From Bolinopsis microptera (lineage: Eukaryota > Ctenophora > Tentaculata > Lobata > Bolinopsidae), in contig NC_087072.1 of the NCBI RefSeq assembly GCF_026151205.1, positions 21,852,103 through 21,916,102 on the forward strand: a stretch of DNA of 64,000 nucleotides. The letters are read 5' to 3'. Positions 10,869 through 22,522 of this stretch are shown here, one piece after another; positions within the stretch are counted from its first letter, which is position 1, and each line of letters begins with the position of its first letter. The position numbers and the translations under genes were made by a program. The notes beneath the pieces were generated by a model that did no database searches, was not told the origin of the DNA, and saw only the letters and a program-made list of their open reading frames with translations.

Positions 10869-12894
10869 AGGACCAGTTAACTGAAAAAAAGTTATCCTCA
10901 TATTTTGACAGATTGTGACAAATAGCAAACTAAGCAACGAGTCGAAATTCCTAAATCTCTAACTGCTCTCTAACGCGTGTAAATATCGTTTGTATTATTT
11001 TGGCGATGACGTCACGAAGTCCCTTGCGCGCACAGAGGAGCTCGTGAGAATGTATTTTATAGGTAGAAAATGGACATAATACAATGTTTTTCCCCGAATA
11101 ACTCGAAAAGTAAGTAATTTAGGGTACATGTTGCTTCATAAGTTGTATATAAACATGGCCATTCTGCACAATTTACACACATTCAAAAACCTTTAGGGCC
11201 TTCATAGCCCAATTTACCAGATATCCATAGTTTTGCATGATTTCTGGAACCGAAAATCAGTTTTTCGCCAATAACTGAAAAAGTAAGCCCTTTAAGGCAT
11301 ATGTTTGTTCGTAAGTCATATATTAGTATGCTAATTGCGGTTCTTTTGCACCCTGTCTAAAGACTCTATCACAATCCTATCGAAAATGGGCTCAGCACCA
11401 CGCCCAAAATGGTTTTTGGCGAATTTCTCGAAAAGTAAGGATTTTTGGCCATGTGTTTCTCAATAACTGCTATATAAACATGCATATGCGGCTTCGTTTA
11501 AGCCTATTTTGAAGTCTCTACGACCTTCAGAAGCAAGGGGTCGGTTACTTTATTGGGTCAATATGGGCGTGGCCCTCCTGGGTTTTCTCCACTGTCAAAA
11601 AAATGTCTCCAAACGAAAATCGTTTATTCATACCTTCGGAAAGGTCTGTGCAAAGTTTCGTGATTATCTGAACATTTGCAGGTTCATTTCCATAAATGTC
11701 CATAAATGACTAGACTACACAACTTTAGAGTTAACTTTAGAGAAACTCATAAGTCATTTATCTCAAATTAAGCTGTTAGTGTCCATGATCAACCTATGGC
11801 GACAATGTTTTACGTGAAATGTAAAAATCAGGAGTAATATAAAAAGTGTATTTTTAGATTAAAGTGCTAGCTCATAGTTTTAGAATTGTATAGATTAACG
11901 TTGGTCGTTTAACCATCTAACAATCGATCGTGCCGTACTAATATATGGCCAAAGAATAATAGGGTCTTGGAAATTCTATAGTTGTTCAGTGGGTCGATTG
12001 ACTGAACACGTTTGCACTTGGTATTTAAACTTACCAGTAGTTTATTTATGTTATGTACCGACGATAATGCAATTAGGATAACAACTAGGTAAGCCGTAAG
12101 TCTAATTCAAAACACACCGCACACCGTACACTCAAATCAGTATTGCTATTTGTATTTGGTAGACCGGGTACTTTGACGGGAATTCTGTTCCCACGGCACA
12201 GTTCTGATAGAAGCTACTTCTACTAATGGTCCCAGAGGAACGGCTGTAAAGTAGCCAGACTTCTTGTCTCCTGTACTGGCTGACACATTCGGATTAAAAT
12301 TAGAAATTTCGCTATGCTATAAATATAATTGCTCTCGGAATTGAACAAACTCGTACTTATCTAGATCCTTTCTAAATTCGTTAGAGTTTCATGGACTGGA
12401 GAAAAATAATCGGTACAGTCTCCCTGCTTGTGTAATTAAGCAATGAAAACAATCCAAAATTATCACATATGACATAAGTTGTAATAGCAGAAACTTTCTA
12501 ACCGTACATTCACCCGCCACTGTCCAAGAACCTATATCACTGTTTAAAATCATGACGTGAGCACTGTACATCCAATCAGCTATTCCTTTAGTTAGGATGA
12601 TAGCCAAAACTATAAGGATTTTGGAGAACTAGGGTAATAGTCATAATTCTAAAATTTGAGTGAGTTACACGTGTTTTAATGACAACGATAAACATTTGCA
12701 ACGTATTACGCTATGCCAGCGCGAACTGAGGGACTTCGTGACTTCACGAGGCCACAGCTTATTATTGCAATAACACGCGTTACACGTACGCTAGAGGGTT
12801 GGTTCTTTCGGCGATGCGATTCTTTACCAGTTTGTCACAGCTGATTTAAATCTTAGCCAAATTGGAGACTAAAATTTTTCATTTAACTGGTCCT
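10869..12894. mobile_element. TTAA-flanked inverted-repeat element, non-autonomous
   Basis: The left end AGGACCAGTTAACTGAAAAA and the right end TTTTTCATTTAACTGGTCCT are inverted copies, flanked by TTAA at 10865-10868 and 12895-12898. Inverted similarity continues inward more loosely (TGTGACAAA, GCGTGT, CACGAAGTCCC), suggesting ends of about 150-200 bp. The interior carries three diverged direct units at about 11090, 11265 and 11430 (AATAACTCGAAAAGTAAG; ATAACTGAAAAAGTAAG; ATTTCTCGAAAAGTAAGG). TTAA targeting suggests a piggyBac- or Kolobok-type mobiliser. No transposase frame is present. Confidence 0.72.
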
Positions 12895-13146
12895 TTAAGC
12901 AAAACTCAAGCCAAAACTAACCATATACTGGTGCTACTTAATAATGATCATTAAGTTTGGATAGCTCAGGAGTTTAACACGATTATGTAATAGCTTAATG
13001 GTGTCAAATAAAGGAACACTCACTCATGCATGTACAAACGCATACATATAGTCAACAAAACGCAACAACTAGAACAAATTAACTTAACTTCTTTTGACGT
13101 TTATTTTTTCTTCACACCACAAAAAATAAATATAAACTCCACACTA

Positions 13147-13966
13147 CAGGGTGTTCAAGAAAAAGTCGACCAAGCGATAAGAGTTAAACTTTATTTGAGG
13201 AGGGTGTGGCAGCCTGGATGACGTGTTTCACAAATTGTCCAATATCAGGCTCATGTTATTGGAGGCGTAGACCCCACAGTGATCAGATCTGTGAAGATTA
13301 ATTTGTGATGTGATCAATGGGTAGAATTTGACTTAAAAATTTGACTTAAAAATGAACTAAATCTAGGGTATTTGACAAACTTATAAATGGGCTGCAGTTC
13401 ACATGACTACTGAACTGATCTGTACATAAATACATAATATATATAGATTAGAATAGAAGTAATAATAATCTCTAAGAAATCTCTGAATAATTCTAGGATC
13501 ACATATGGGACGGGACCCCTTGCCAAACGGGTGGTTCTCGTATTAGAGGAGGTGAGACAAGCGTGTCAGTGTCATGTAATGGAAGCAATACGAGATTCCA
13601 AATCGAAATTTAGTTGTTGAGTTGTTAATAAATGACCGTGATCTTGTGTATACAATATACATACTGAAAGCTGAGGTCAAATTATCCATTTCGATTCAAC
13701 ATGCAGCAGAGATGTTGTTTGATTATTGATTAACAGATCACTGCAGCTACCCGATTTGAGAGTCGTTTCTGTATCAGATTCTGTATAAAATGCACTTAAT
13801 TTAAACAGTGACATGTGCTCCGCAGCAAATCCAAGATTCATGATTGATTTTTTATACAGATTCTGGAGCGCAATAGCACATAACTTACTGAGTTTTAAGT
13901 TGATAGGTTAAAGCTCAGGCGGGTTATTAGCAAAAATCACTTAGTCACGTTTTTTGGGACACCCTG
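13147..13966. mobile_element. Mariner-like element remnant
   Basis: The left end CAGGGTGTTCAAGAAAAAGT and the right end ACGTTTTTTGGGACACCCTG are inverted matches directly flanked by TA (13145-13146, 13967-13968). CAGGGTGTCCCAAAA ends with TA targets are typical of Tc1/mariner elements. The interior has no long frame, so this is a deletion derivative or MITE of 820 bp. Confidence 0.75.
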
Positions 13967-14387
13967 TAGTAAATACAACTTAGAAGCGTGTAATAAAGAT
14001 ATATGCATTTTACACACTAATCTAATTGAATAATTTCATGTGTATAACATCATGGAGCTAGTGAATGCTGTAAAGGATTATACAACATTTGTATTGTACA
14101 GTTGGTAGTATAGCATTCTGTTTTCAATAAGTTTATATAGAATTGAAGTTAGTTCGCTAAATGAAGTCCCATAAAAAGTAACTACAACTCATTCATTACA
14201 ACCCGTGATTATTAAACGAAAAATAAATGATAAACATGATTTATAATTTAAAAACTGTAAACCACCAACTGAATTATCGCTTAAATTTAAATAAGTATCA
14301 AATCAAAAACCATCATGTGCCGTTAAGCAGCAGGGCGCGGCTCACCTGGGCCACAGCAAATCGGAGAAAATGGGTTCGAAAAATCCA

Positions 14388-14575
14388 ATATTGGCACTAG
14401 AGTCCTTGATCTTTCAGATAGTTCACTGGGCCTTTTGAGCTGCCGTCCTTCAGCTTCTGTCAACTGAAATTACTACTAATCCAAGTTGAGGCAATCAGCC
14501 GATGCGCGGCTTTTATGGTTATATATGATATGTTTAATCTGTAATAAAGATCAAAATTCAAATTTGTATTCCTTT
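14388..14575. repeat. Dispersed repeat D (also 56586-56660 and 59537-59613)
   Basis: GGCACTAGAGTCCTTGATCT and CACTGGGCCTTTTGAGCTGC recur at 56586-56660 with few changes. The adjoining AATCCAAGTTGAGGCAATCA / GCGCGGCTTTTATGGTTAT segment recurs at 59537-59613. The two halves are separate in the second location, so this is either one longer repeat broken by insertions or two neighbouring families. Confidence 0.7.
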
Positions 14576-17280
14576 AAAAAAATTTGTATTCCTTACATTT
14601 CCAGATTGCTGATACTTGCACTGTGAATTGAATTATAAAATGTTGTAATACAAACAAACACTGCACTGGAAGAAAAGAGTATGCAAATGCAATAGCCAAT
14701 ATGTAACAGATTCCAATAGCTCGAGTTTAATGGTAATTACCTATTATTATTGGAGTTTGTGATCCCTGTGATTTAAATTTCCGTGGTTAAATATATTTTG
14801 TTGATTATAATGTTATGATAGTATAATTTATTGTAAATTTGTGGTATTTAAGTATTGTGTAACGGGATGAAAGTGCTCTAACCAGGTGTAGCCAGTCCAC
14901 ACCCTGGCACCATAATATGAAGCACTTGTTTTAATTCTAAATGAAAAGCTCGAGAATGTTATATTTCCATCCATGCCATCTATGCTGCTTCAATAGATAC
15001 AAGTTAAAACACAAAAACAATGGCAGAGCAGAAAATGTACCCATCAACCTTCAAATGTTGATCATTATCATGATTATTAAAACGGATTAAAAGCAGACTA
15101 AAACGGAATATATTCCTTGTTCAAAGAGAATACAATCAAGAAATTCATTTTGTCAAGATGACTTTAATGGGTTTTACGTCTAGGAAAATGGGTTTTATGA
15201 TTCTAATGTATCAAGCAGATTATTGCTTCCACAACTCTGGGACCTAACCACTGGTTTTCTAGTCATCCATTATGTGGAACAAGTCCATTGTCCAAACTAA
15301 CAGATACAAATTTAAAGCCAATTCAGTTGACATTTACTCAATCACTAGCAGTGGCGTAACGTTGCCTGTTGGCGCCCCCGCCGAAAATGCGCCCCCCTGT
15401 TGGCGCCCCTCACCCCTACTTTTGGCGCCCCTCCCTATCTATTGAACAAATTAGGTGATTTTAGAGGATACGCCGGTAATATCTTTAAAAAAGTGTGTTC
15501 TAAAGCAAACGCCGGTTTGGAGTACCTCAGTTAGTTTTTTCAATATTGTCCCACATTTCATAACGACGATTTTTGCGCCACCTAAGATGGCGCACCAAAG
15601 AGCATTTCAAGGTCACAGGTAAGCCAATATAAGTTTGTTTCAACCAGACGTTTAGAAAGAATTTATTAGCTATGCCAGGACATCATACAACAAAGATAAG
15701 AGCAGAGGCGGCTCCGTGGGCGCTGGCTGGCAGGTGTGGTGGGTGTCCATCAAGGTCACCGGACTCAGGGGGAAGGCCCCAATGCCGACTGCTGTTCGCC
15801 GAGGACTGCATACAATACCACAGGGCAGAAAGTTAATAATCAACTAAAATTTCTAACGTACATTACAGTTACACACAGGGCTTATCCTTTACTATACTTT
15901 ATAAAGCGAGGACGATATCTATCTGTGCCATTTTACTGGACACCAATACCACCGGACATCACACTTTAACGCGACTTACTGCAAAAATCGTAAAAGAAAT
16001 AAAAAACCGTAAAAGTTTTTAAAAAAATTGGCCAAGGAATTATGATTTTAGAGCCGAAAATTTGGACCCCCAAGTGGTGTCAAAAACGCCAATTAAATAG
16101 GTAATAATTATTTTAGTAACTTGAGTCTTGACACCGTTTAGGGTTATATTATACGGGTTCCTGCTAGTGTATGTAATGTGTCACAGGCGACAGCAAACAA
16201 AAACGGAAACTTATAAAATTGGTGAAATAGGACACCACATGTGTATGACGCCTGGACGCCCTCAATAGCCACCTCTGGATACGAGTGTGCCTCCCAAGAA
16301 CAGTCCTCTTGTCATCGAGGAACATCGAAGGGGACAAGGCGGACAAGCAATAACCTAATAAAAGTAAAATTTATTTAAACAATTTACACATAATTGTCAC
16401 AATGACCCTATATAAAAACAACCCTTCAAAAAATCAATATATTCCCTATCTCAAATATTGGGAGAAACATTTGAAAATCACCCTTGGCGTTGTGGCTCCA
16501 AATTCAAATCTAAACTATTTATATTAACAAAGTTCTTTCTCGCACCTCTGTCTCCCCGTAGACAAGCAATAACCTATCATTTGTCAACCTTATTCCAAGG
16601 ATAGACGACCAACACAACCAAGTGGATGGTATCAAAATATTTCAACAGAGTATACGTATACAGTTTAGCGTACGAAGAACAAACATAGATTCACATGATC
16701 TGAGAAGTGTACAAATTTTGAAAAGTTAGTCGTAGCGCTCGATCCTCATTTCACATTACAAAATGGCGCGCATAATATAAAAGTGAAATTTTAATTCTGC
16801 TGTCCGTCAATGTTTTTATGTTACTCAGCCTGCAACATGCAAGGTGCAGGACTGAGGACTATGGATCGATTTTCTATTTTCAATGTAGTTACAATTTTGA
16901 ATTTATATCTAAGGGCTCTTACCATTACTAATTTGCTCGCCCAAAAATTTCACGTGACTTTGGTTTTTATGGTTTTGCAGCCTACAAAACGGTTTTACAC
17001 AAACCCTAATCCTAAACCAGAAAACCTAACCGTTAGTGGTTAGGGACCGAACTTCGGAAATAAAAAATAGAAAGTTCTGTCCGTCTCGTAAAACTAAAGT
17101 TAGCTCCCCACGAGCACAATTTGGGACAACGTAGATTTTGAATTATCCTGAAACATGAAAAGTATGATTTTGAGCCAAATTAAAGATCGCAGCTTTTTAA
17201 CTTTGCAAAATAATGTTGTTGCTATGACTCCAGATTGGACAAATATTTTTCGATCAGTATCACCGTACCCGTTAAATTAA

Positions 17281-17385
17281 ATCCTTCACAGCTCGGCGAG
17301 GCCCAAGGCTCAATGGTGCATTTCGCCGATCTAGACGTGGTTGCGAGAACCATTATTTGCAATAGCGCATTGCGCTACAACACGT
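17281..17385 (-). repeat. Dispersed repeat C (also 55766-55880 and 60205-60305)
   Basis: Sequence with ATCCTTCACAGCTCGGCGAG, TGCATTTCGCCGATCT, TGGTTGCGAGAA and GCGCATTGCGCTACAA. It is the reverse complement of 55766-55880 and matches 60205-60305. It contains a GGCGAG...CTCGCCGAGC self-complementary part. No function is evident. Confidence 0.65.
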
Positions 17386-17521
17386 CAACGTAATGCAAAA
17401 TTTGTATCACGTCGTGACCCCCAATGTCGTTTCACTATAGTGTAGAGTTTTTACGATATAGTGGGAGCCGCGCACTCGTGCGCGGCGGGTCATACAACGT
17501 ATGAAAAGTGCAAATTCAAGC

Positions 17522-17615
17522 TTACCTGGGGATAGGACCCCAGGCGATTATGTTCATAAATCATAAATAGAGATTCGGCGGAATCAGGAATGATGGGCTG
17601 AGCGTCGCCCAGTAA
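17522..17615 (-). mobile_element. Mini-MITE, TTAC(C)TGGG family, copy 1
   Basis: Ends are TTACCTGGGG and GCCCAGTAA. Flanks are ATTCAAGC (17514-17521) and AATCAAGC (17616-17623), an 8-bp duplication with one mismatch. The core (TATGTTCATAAATCATAAAT, GGGCTGAGCGTCGCCC) matches the copies at 18097, 18446 and 60704. Confidence 0.72.
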
Positions 17616-17939
17616 AATCAAGCAAGTTATAGAATTAGACATATTCAATATTTCATACGTATCAAATTGCGCTCCTGTCCTACCAAATCGCTCGCCCAAA
17701 TTTTAAGAAAATTCTTGTGAAAGGGCACTTTTATTTGGTTGTGAAATCGATCTCAATCGGTGTATTTTTGGACGCTGATTCCGAATCATCCTCCATGACG
17801 TGTAGGGTAAAAATTCTTCCCTGGAGAGTTACGGGCAAAAAACCGTTTTGGTCACGCGACAGGCTAGTAAAACATGAATTCGATCGTTTAGGGCTCGGGT
17901 TATGGCAAAACCACAACAACTATTAATAGCCTGGGGTTC

Positions 17940-18025
17940 ACCTAACCATGTGCTTTTGCGCCACTTCGCGATTCGGGCGCGCTTGTGAGGCGGGCGCGCG
18001 CTACTGCAAGCGCAAGGGCTCTGGA
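17940..18025 (+). repeat. Dispersed repeat B (also 60005-60102, 60357-60405, 63180-63279)
   Basis: CTAACCATGTGCTTTTGCGC leads into a CG-rich stretch (GGGCGCGCTTGT, GGCGGGCGCGCG) and ends TGCAAGCGCAAGGGCTCTGG / ATAGAGCAA. The tail GCTCTGG(A/T)TAGAGC can form a small hairpin and is the most conserved part in all four copies. The element type is unknown. Confidence 0.7.
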
Positions 18026-18096
18026 TAGAGCAAGCCTGGGGTACTCAGGTAATCAAAAATAAATTACCTTATAATCGGACGTTATTCGACCGAACA

Positions 18097-18213
18097 TTAC
18101 CTGGGGACCTCAGGCTATTATGTTCATAAACATATAATATATTTATGTTCATAATCATAGAATAGAGTGTAGAGATTTGGCGGCCGAAAGACAGGCTGAG
18201 CGCCGCCCAGTAA
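18097..18213 (-). mobile_element. Mini-MITE, TTAC(C)TGGG family, copy 2
   Basis: TTACCTGGGGACC at the left and GCCGCCCAGTAA at the right enclose the same core as the other copies (AGGCTATTATGTTCATAAAC, GACAGGCTGAGCG), with about 35 extra bases of ATAATATATTTATGTTC-type duplication. No clear target duplication is visible, so the insertion is older or rearranged. Confidence 0.6.
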
Positions 18214-18445
18214 ATTTTTGGCCAATTTTTACCGGTCTCTCTTTTTGCTTTTAAAAGCTCGCTATGTAATAGCTTCAAACTGGCTACAGGGAGTTTGTGG
18301 TCCCCAGCATAGCTTCACACTTTTTTATTTGTCAATGTAGCTAAAAATCTTGATACACGTTGTATTGTAACGGGTAACCCCTTTTCGCTCGCGAAGCGTG
18401 CGACGGCCTCCGGCCACGTGCACGCTTCGTGAAGTTCGCGTGCAC

Positions 18446-18519
18446 TTACTGGCCGGCAGCGCTCAGCCTGTCATTCCGCCACATGTTTATGAACATAATA
18501 GCCTGGGGTCCCCAGGTAA
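18446..18519 (+). mobile_element. Mini-MITE, TTAC(C)TGGG family, copy 3
   Basis: This is the 74-bp form: TTACTGGCCGGCAGCGCTCA at the left and GGGGTCCCCAGGTAA at the right. It is flanked by a perfect 8-bp duplication GCGTGCAC (18438-18445 and 18520-18527). It is the clearest evidence with copy 4 that these units insert as mobile elements. Confidence 0.82.
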
Positions 18520-19524
18520 GCGTGCACGAGAAAGGCCAGGCTTACAACGTGTAACAATAGAAATCATGTCATGTCTAGCAGTCTACGTGAAACTGTTTCG
18601 CTTATGAATGACGAATTAGAAACTGGAAGAAAGGAGAAAAGTTGAATGAAGAGTAAAGTAAAAGAGTGAAACTGGAACGGGGAAAACCAAGGAAGGAAAT
18701 ATTCTGAGCGAGGCCAGAGGCATTATCAGGTCTGAGGTGTGAGGAACCAGGGGTATTACGAGATATAACGTAAAAAATAAAACATGATCATGATGATTGG
18801 AAGAAACATGACGAAGAGGAAATAATACTGCCTGTATTTTATGTCACAAGGATAAACGAGAAGAAAAAGCGAAGGCTTTCTATTGGGGTTATTAATATTA
18901 TATATCAAAAATTAAAAATCGAATGCTGAACGAGCATTGAAGTCAAAATACTTATGTGTCAATCATATTATTCAAAATCTCAAGTGGCCAGATTTACGAC
19001 ATTCTAGTTGGACTGTGAACGCAATCTGCATGTTTTAAAACTTGCAGGATTGAAAAGCTCGTAAATCAGCATAAAGCAGCGACTTTTATAATTTACCAAA
19101 ACGGAAAGACGAATGAGAACAGTTTACTTAACCATGTTCGTAATTCCAAGTCTGATGAAATTCCTGGGAACTCCATACATTGGAATAAAAATGTAATAGA
19201 ATCGTCAATGTAATGGAGCTATTGAATTTGATTACCGAATGTTCATTATATTGCTAAAGTACTGAATATGAAGTATTTATGTTTTGCAATTCAAACTGTA
19301 TCAGTATGATGAATAGGGCTATCCAGTTAACCCTGGAACATGGAAGTTACAACTAAACACTAAAACGCGGCCACCAAAACCGAAATAAAGCAGCCGGCAG
19401 ATTTTACACGTCAAAAGTCGCAGCAACCGAAATGACTGCAATCTTGTCGATCACGTGACATGACCCTTTCAAGTATCCGCCTACAAGACCTCTGCAATGC
19501 TGAGCCCCCCAGTTTGCTCTCGAC

Positions 19525-21405
19525 ATGCTTGTATTCGTTGTGTGGTCCGTTATTGTGCTGGATGCTGGGGCAGAGCATCGAGCGAGCCCTCCTGTCATCA
19601 TCCAGACTCCAACGAACATGACAGTTGCTCCTGGCTCGCCTTTTAAGCTGGAATGTAAAGCGGAAGGGGCTCCAGCACCTAAAATAACTATTACAAGACT
19701 AGAGGAAGCAGAGATGGATCAAGTCAAATCAACAGGAAACGGTTTAGACGGTGAACTACGCCCGAAGGAGGTGATCTACATGAACGAGGAGGTTTACGCT
19801 TTGGATGAGGGATGGTACCGGTGTGTAGCTGCTAACAGTCAGGGAGTTGTCTTCGCAGATGCCTACTTACGGATCAAAGATCTTTGTGGAGATGTCACGT
19901 GCACAGGGGGCAAGATCTGCGTTCCTGACAACGAAGCTGCCACTGCATCCTGCGTCTGTCCTATGTGTGTGGATAAGACATACGATGCTCTTTGTGGAAG
20001 TGACTGTGTCACTCACTTCAACTACTGTCAGCTTGAGCACAAAAACTGTCTTCATGGGACCAGCTACAACAGATTCCTTGACAGCTCTTTCTGTCCTGAC
20101 TTCACCCCTCCTGAGTTTGTTGAAACCCCGCCAAGAGAGATCGACGTGGTGGAAGGAAAAGCTTTCACTTTAACTTGTAAAGCAGCTCCTGCTGGAAGGA
20201 GCCCGGGACCTCCACCAACCATATCATGGTATTTACCAGACTACGCATTTGAGGCTCCATCTTTGTACGACGAAAACCCCACACTTTATGGGCCTGACTA
20301 TGGACAAAAAATTGGCGACGGAGAGACAATCGAACTGAGGGCAACTTACGACTATGAGGTGTTCTGTGTCGCTCATCACTGCAAAGATAGTGGAAATAAA
20401 GCTACGGACATTGTCTCTCACCAAGTAAATGTGAAGACAGGGCCTGTGGAGTGTTTCAACGAGTGGCGAGGTGGTCCATCTTGTCAAGTGTTTGGGGATC
20501 CCCATATCATCACATTTGATGACGTGGTGTACGAGTTTGAAGGACACTGTAAGTATATTCTGGCCAAGGATTGCGATAAGTGGACCATCTACGGTAATTT
20601 TGAGGCCTGTTCAACTCATGGAAGAGGTGCTTGCCTCAGTTCTCTCATCTTCAACTACAATGAAGAAATAACCATACAGCTCCAAAGAGGGATGGCTGTA
20701 AAGGTTGATGGTAAAGATGTAGAAATTGAAGGTCTCGAGACGCTAACAACTCAGACGAAGGAGAAAATATTTATGTTCATTGAAGGAGATTGGTTGGTCA
20801 TCAAGTACAACATTGATATCGACTCACACAATGAACTTCGTTGGGATGGCCTGATGAGTGCCCAAATACTACTGGGGTCCAACTACCCTATAGTTGGTGG
20901 CCTTTGTGGAAATGCAAACAATGACACCACGGACGACTTTATGATGAGACGGACAACAAAAGTGGTTACCAACACTGCGAGATTTGGAGACAGCTGGAGA
21001 GTCGACAGCGAAAACTTGTGCTCAAAGTCTTCTGATTTGCCGAAGTGGAAGTGGAGGAGAGAGTTTGCGGACCGAAAAGGCGACGCTATCTCAACTTGCG
21101 AAAAAATGTTTGAATCTCCGCAGCTTGCCAATTGTGCTTACGGTTCCTCTGGGTTAAGCCAAGTTGATTCCAAACTCTACAAAAATTCTTGTGTGGCAGA
21201 CTTCATGAGGTCGGACTTCAACGTGGACGAGGTTTCTGGGCTGAACATGGCTTGTGTAGCGGCATCAAACTATGCTGCGAGGTGCGACAACTTGGGCAAC
21301 AAAGTACATCTGTGGCGAGAGCAGACGGGGTGCGCAGGAAAAGAAGAGGAACTAATTGAATACAAAAAGTTTATTCGAAAGTTTAAATCTAAAAGTGAGT
21401 TTTAG
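19525..21405 (+). CDS. Secreted Ig / follistatin-Kazal / Ig / von Willebrand type D protein, intronless
   Basis: One open frame of 626 residues. A hydrophobic start (MLVFVVWSVIVLDAGA) suits a signal peptide. Domains in order: Ig-like about 23-117 (LECKAEG ... WYRCVAAN); follistatin-like plus Kazal about 120-190 (CGDVTCTGGKICV ... CVDKTYDALCGSDCVTH ... YCQLEHKNC); Ig-like about 195-305 (TLTCKAAP ... YEVFCVAHHC); VWD about 319-480 (CQVFGDPHIITFDD ... GGLCGNANND); C8-like cysteine region about 524-610 (CEKMFES ... CAYG ... CVAD ... CVAAS). The parts point to an extracellular matrix or mucin-like, Ca-binding adhesive role, which is inference. No intron interrupts it, unlike most neighbours. An upstream 5' exon cannot be excluded. 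Confidence 0.85.
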   Translation: MLVFVVWSVIVLDAGAEHRASPPVIIQTPTNMTVAPGSPFKLECKAEGAPAPKITITRLEEAEMDQVKSTGNGLDGELRPKEVIYMNEEVYALDEGWYRCVAANSQGVVFADAYLRIKDLCGDVTCTGGKICVPDNEAATASCVCPMCVDKTYDALCGSDCVTHFNYCQLEHKNCLHGTSYNRFLDSSFCPDFTPPEFVETPPREIDVVEGKAFTLTCKAAPAGRSPGPPPTISWYLPDYAFEAPSLYDENPTLYGPDYGQKIGDGETIELRATYDYEVFCVAHHCKDSGNKATDIVSHQVNVKTGPVECFNEWRGGPSCQVFGDPHIITFDDVVYEFEGHCKYILAKDCDKWTIYGNFEACSTHGRGACLSSLIFNYNEEITIQLQRGMAVKVDGKDVEIEGLETLTTQTKEKIFMFIEGDWLVIKYNIDIDSHNELRWDGLMSAQILLGSNYPIVGGLCGNANNDTTDDFMMRRTTKVVTNTARFGDSWRVDSENLCSKSSDLPKWKWRREFADRKGDAISTCEKMFESPQLANCAYGSSGLSQVDSKLYKNSCVADFMRSDFNVDEVSGLNMACVAASNYAARCDNLGNKVHLWREQTGCAGKEEELIEYKKFIRKFKSKSEF

Positions 21406-22522
21406 CTCTAGTGATATTAGTGGACTATGAAGGTATGGACCCAATATTCTCGATATTTTTAGTAATTTTGCAGAACGATCAATGATCATATACATTATAT
21501 ATTGAATTTTTTTTCATTATTAATCTGTATTTTACATGCAACAAAAAATTGTTGCAAAATCGTTTTTAACATTTTAACAGCAACAAAATAAACAGATATT
21601 TTCTCTGTCTTAACAAAATCACATCTACTTCAGCTATAGTCAATTAATTCAATAGAACATAAGATATCAATCAGTAGCCTAGCAGAACTTAAAGATTTTT
21701 TCAAGTCATCTTAAAACCACAATTTTCGTTCACACCAGAAATGAAGCGCTCAAAGATCTTAATTTTACAGGTAAAACAATCAACGAAAATAAACTAAGAA
21801 TCAAAAGTCTGAAATTCCATATTTTTGACAGTAAATTCAAACTTTTCAAGTAATAATGTCAGCTACAAATATAATTGCCAACATTTGAACGTTGTACCTT
21901 TAAAATTTTCGTAAATATAAAATATCTCTTCTTGAACCCTAAATTAAGTTCTCAAATTGAGACTCCTTGAAATGATTTCCAATATAAGTACAGCGCTGCT
22001 CAATGCACGTACCATAAAAGCTACGAGAGTGAACTAAATGGTCGGAACAATTAACCTTCACGTTCAAGAAGTTAACTTAATCCGACAATATCTATATCAC
22101 AGTATAATATATTAACTGTATGATAAAGATAACAATCATTATTTCAAAAATAGCATCATCACAGGACTTTGTCTTTACCGCCACTTCAGCTGGAGAAATG
22201 AAGCACCGATATGTGAGCAGACTGTAAACAAAATTTAGAATATTCTGCGCCTTTTTTGATTTTCTGTATGACCCCAGTTTTAGGAGTTAGCTTCTTTTAT
22301 TTTTTTTAAAATGTTGGGGCACCCACTTTACCTCCCTATTGGGAGGCTACGTCCGTCATTAGTGACTAACGTCTATTAGGAGTTAGCTGTTACTACCTTC
22401 CCTAATAAATATGCTCATCTGAAACTTGCTTAATAGTTCATTTACACAGGACCTAGTAAAAATTACGCACTGATTGACGGCTGACATCAGTGTTCATTCT
22501 CAGCCTCTGACCCTTTTCCAAA
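21406..22522. other. Intergenic, no gene seen
   Basis: Space between the 3' end of the VWD-protein gene and the 3' end of BROX. AT-rich, with short broken frames only. A short inverted patch at about 22300-22385 (GTTAGC ... GGGAGGCTACGTCCG ... AGTTAGCTG) may be repeat-derived. Confidence 0.55.

Larger units (their letters stand above)
13969..19524. other. Repeat-rich intergenic region
   Basis: No gene is supported. The stretch holds dispersed GC-rich repeats that recur at 55.7-63.3 kb (annotated separately), three tiny TTAC-ended elements, and a patch at 15351-15440 with CAGTGGCGTAAC and repeated TGGCGCCCC that may be an old transposon end. Frames such as 17717-17926 occur on both strands and show no codon structure. 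The last 900 bases upstream of 19525 are AT-rich and plain. Confidence 0.55.

Noticed and set aside
15351-15440. CAGTGGCGTAAC as a hAT-type end.
   Set aside because: No matching inverted end or 8-bp duplication found within several hundred bases.
17717-17926. Open frames on both strands at the same place.
   Set aside because: Mutual shadows in GC-richer repeat DNA without domain, start context or splice support.
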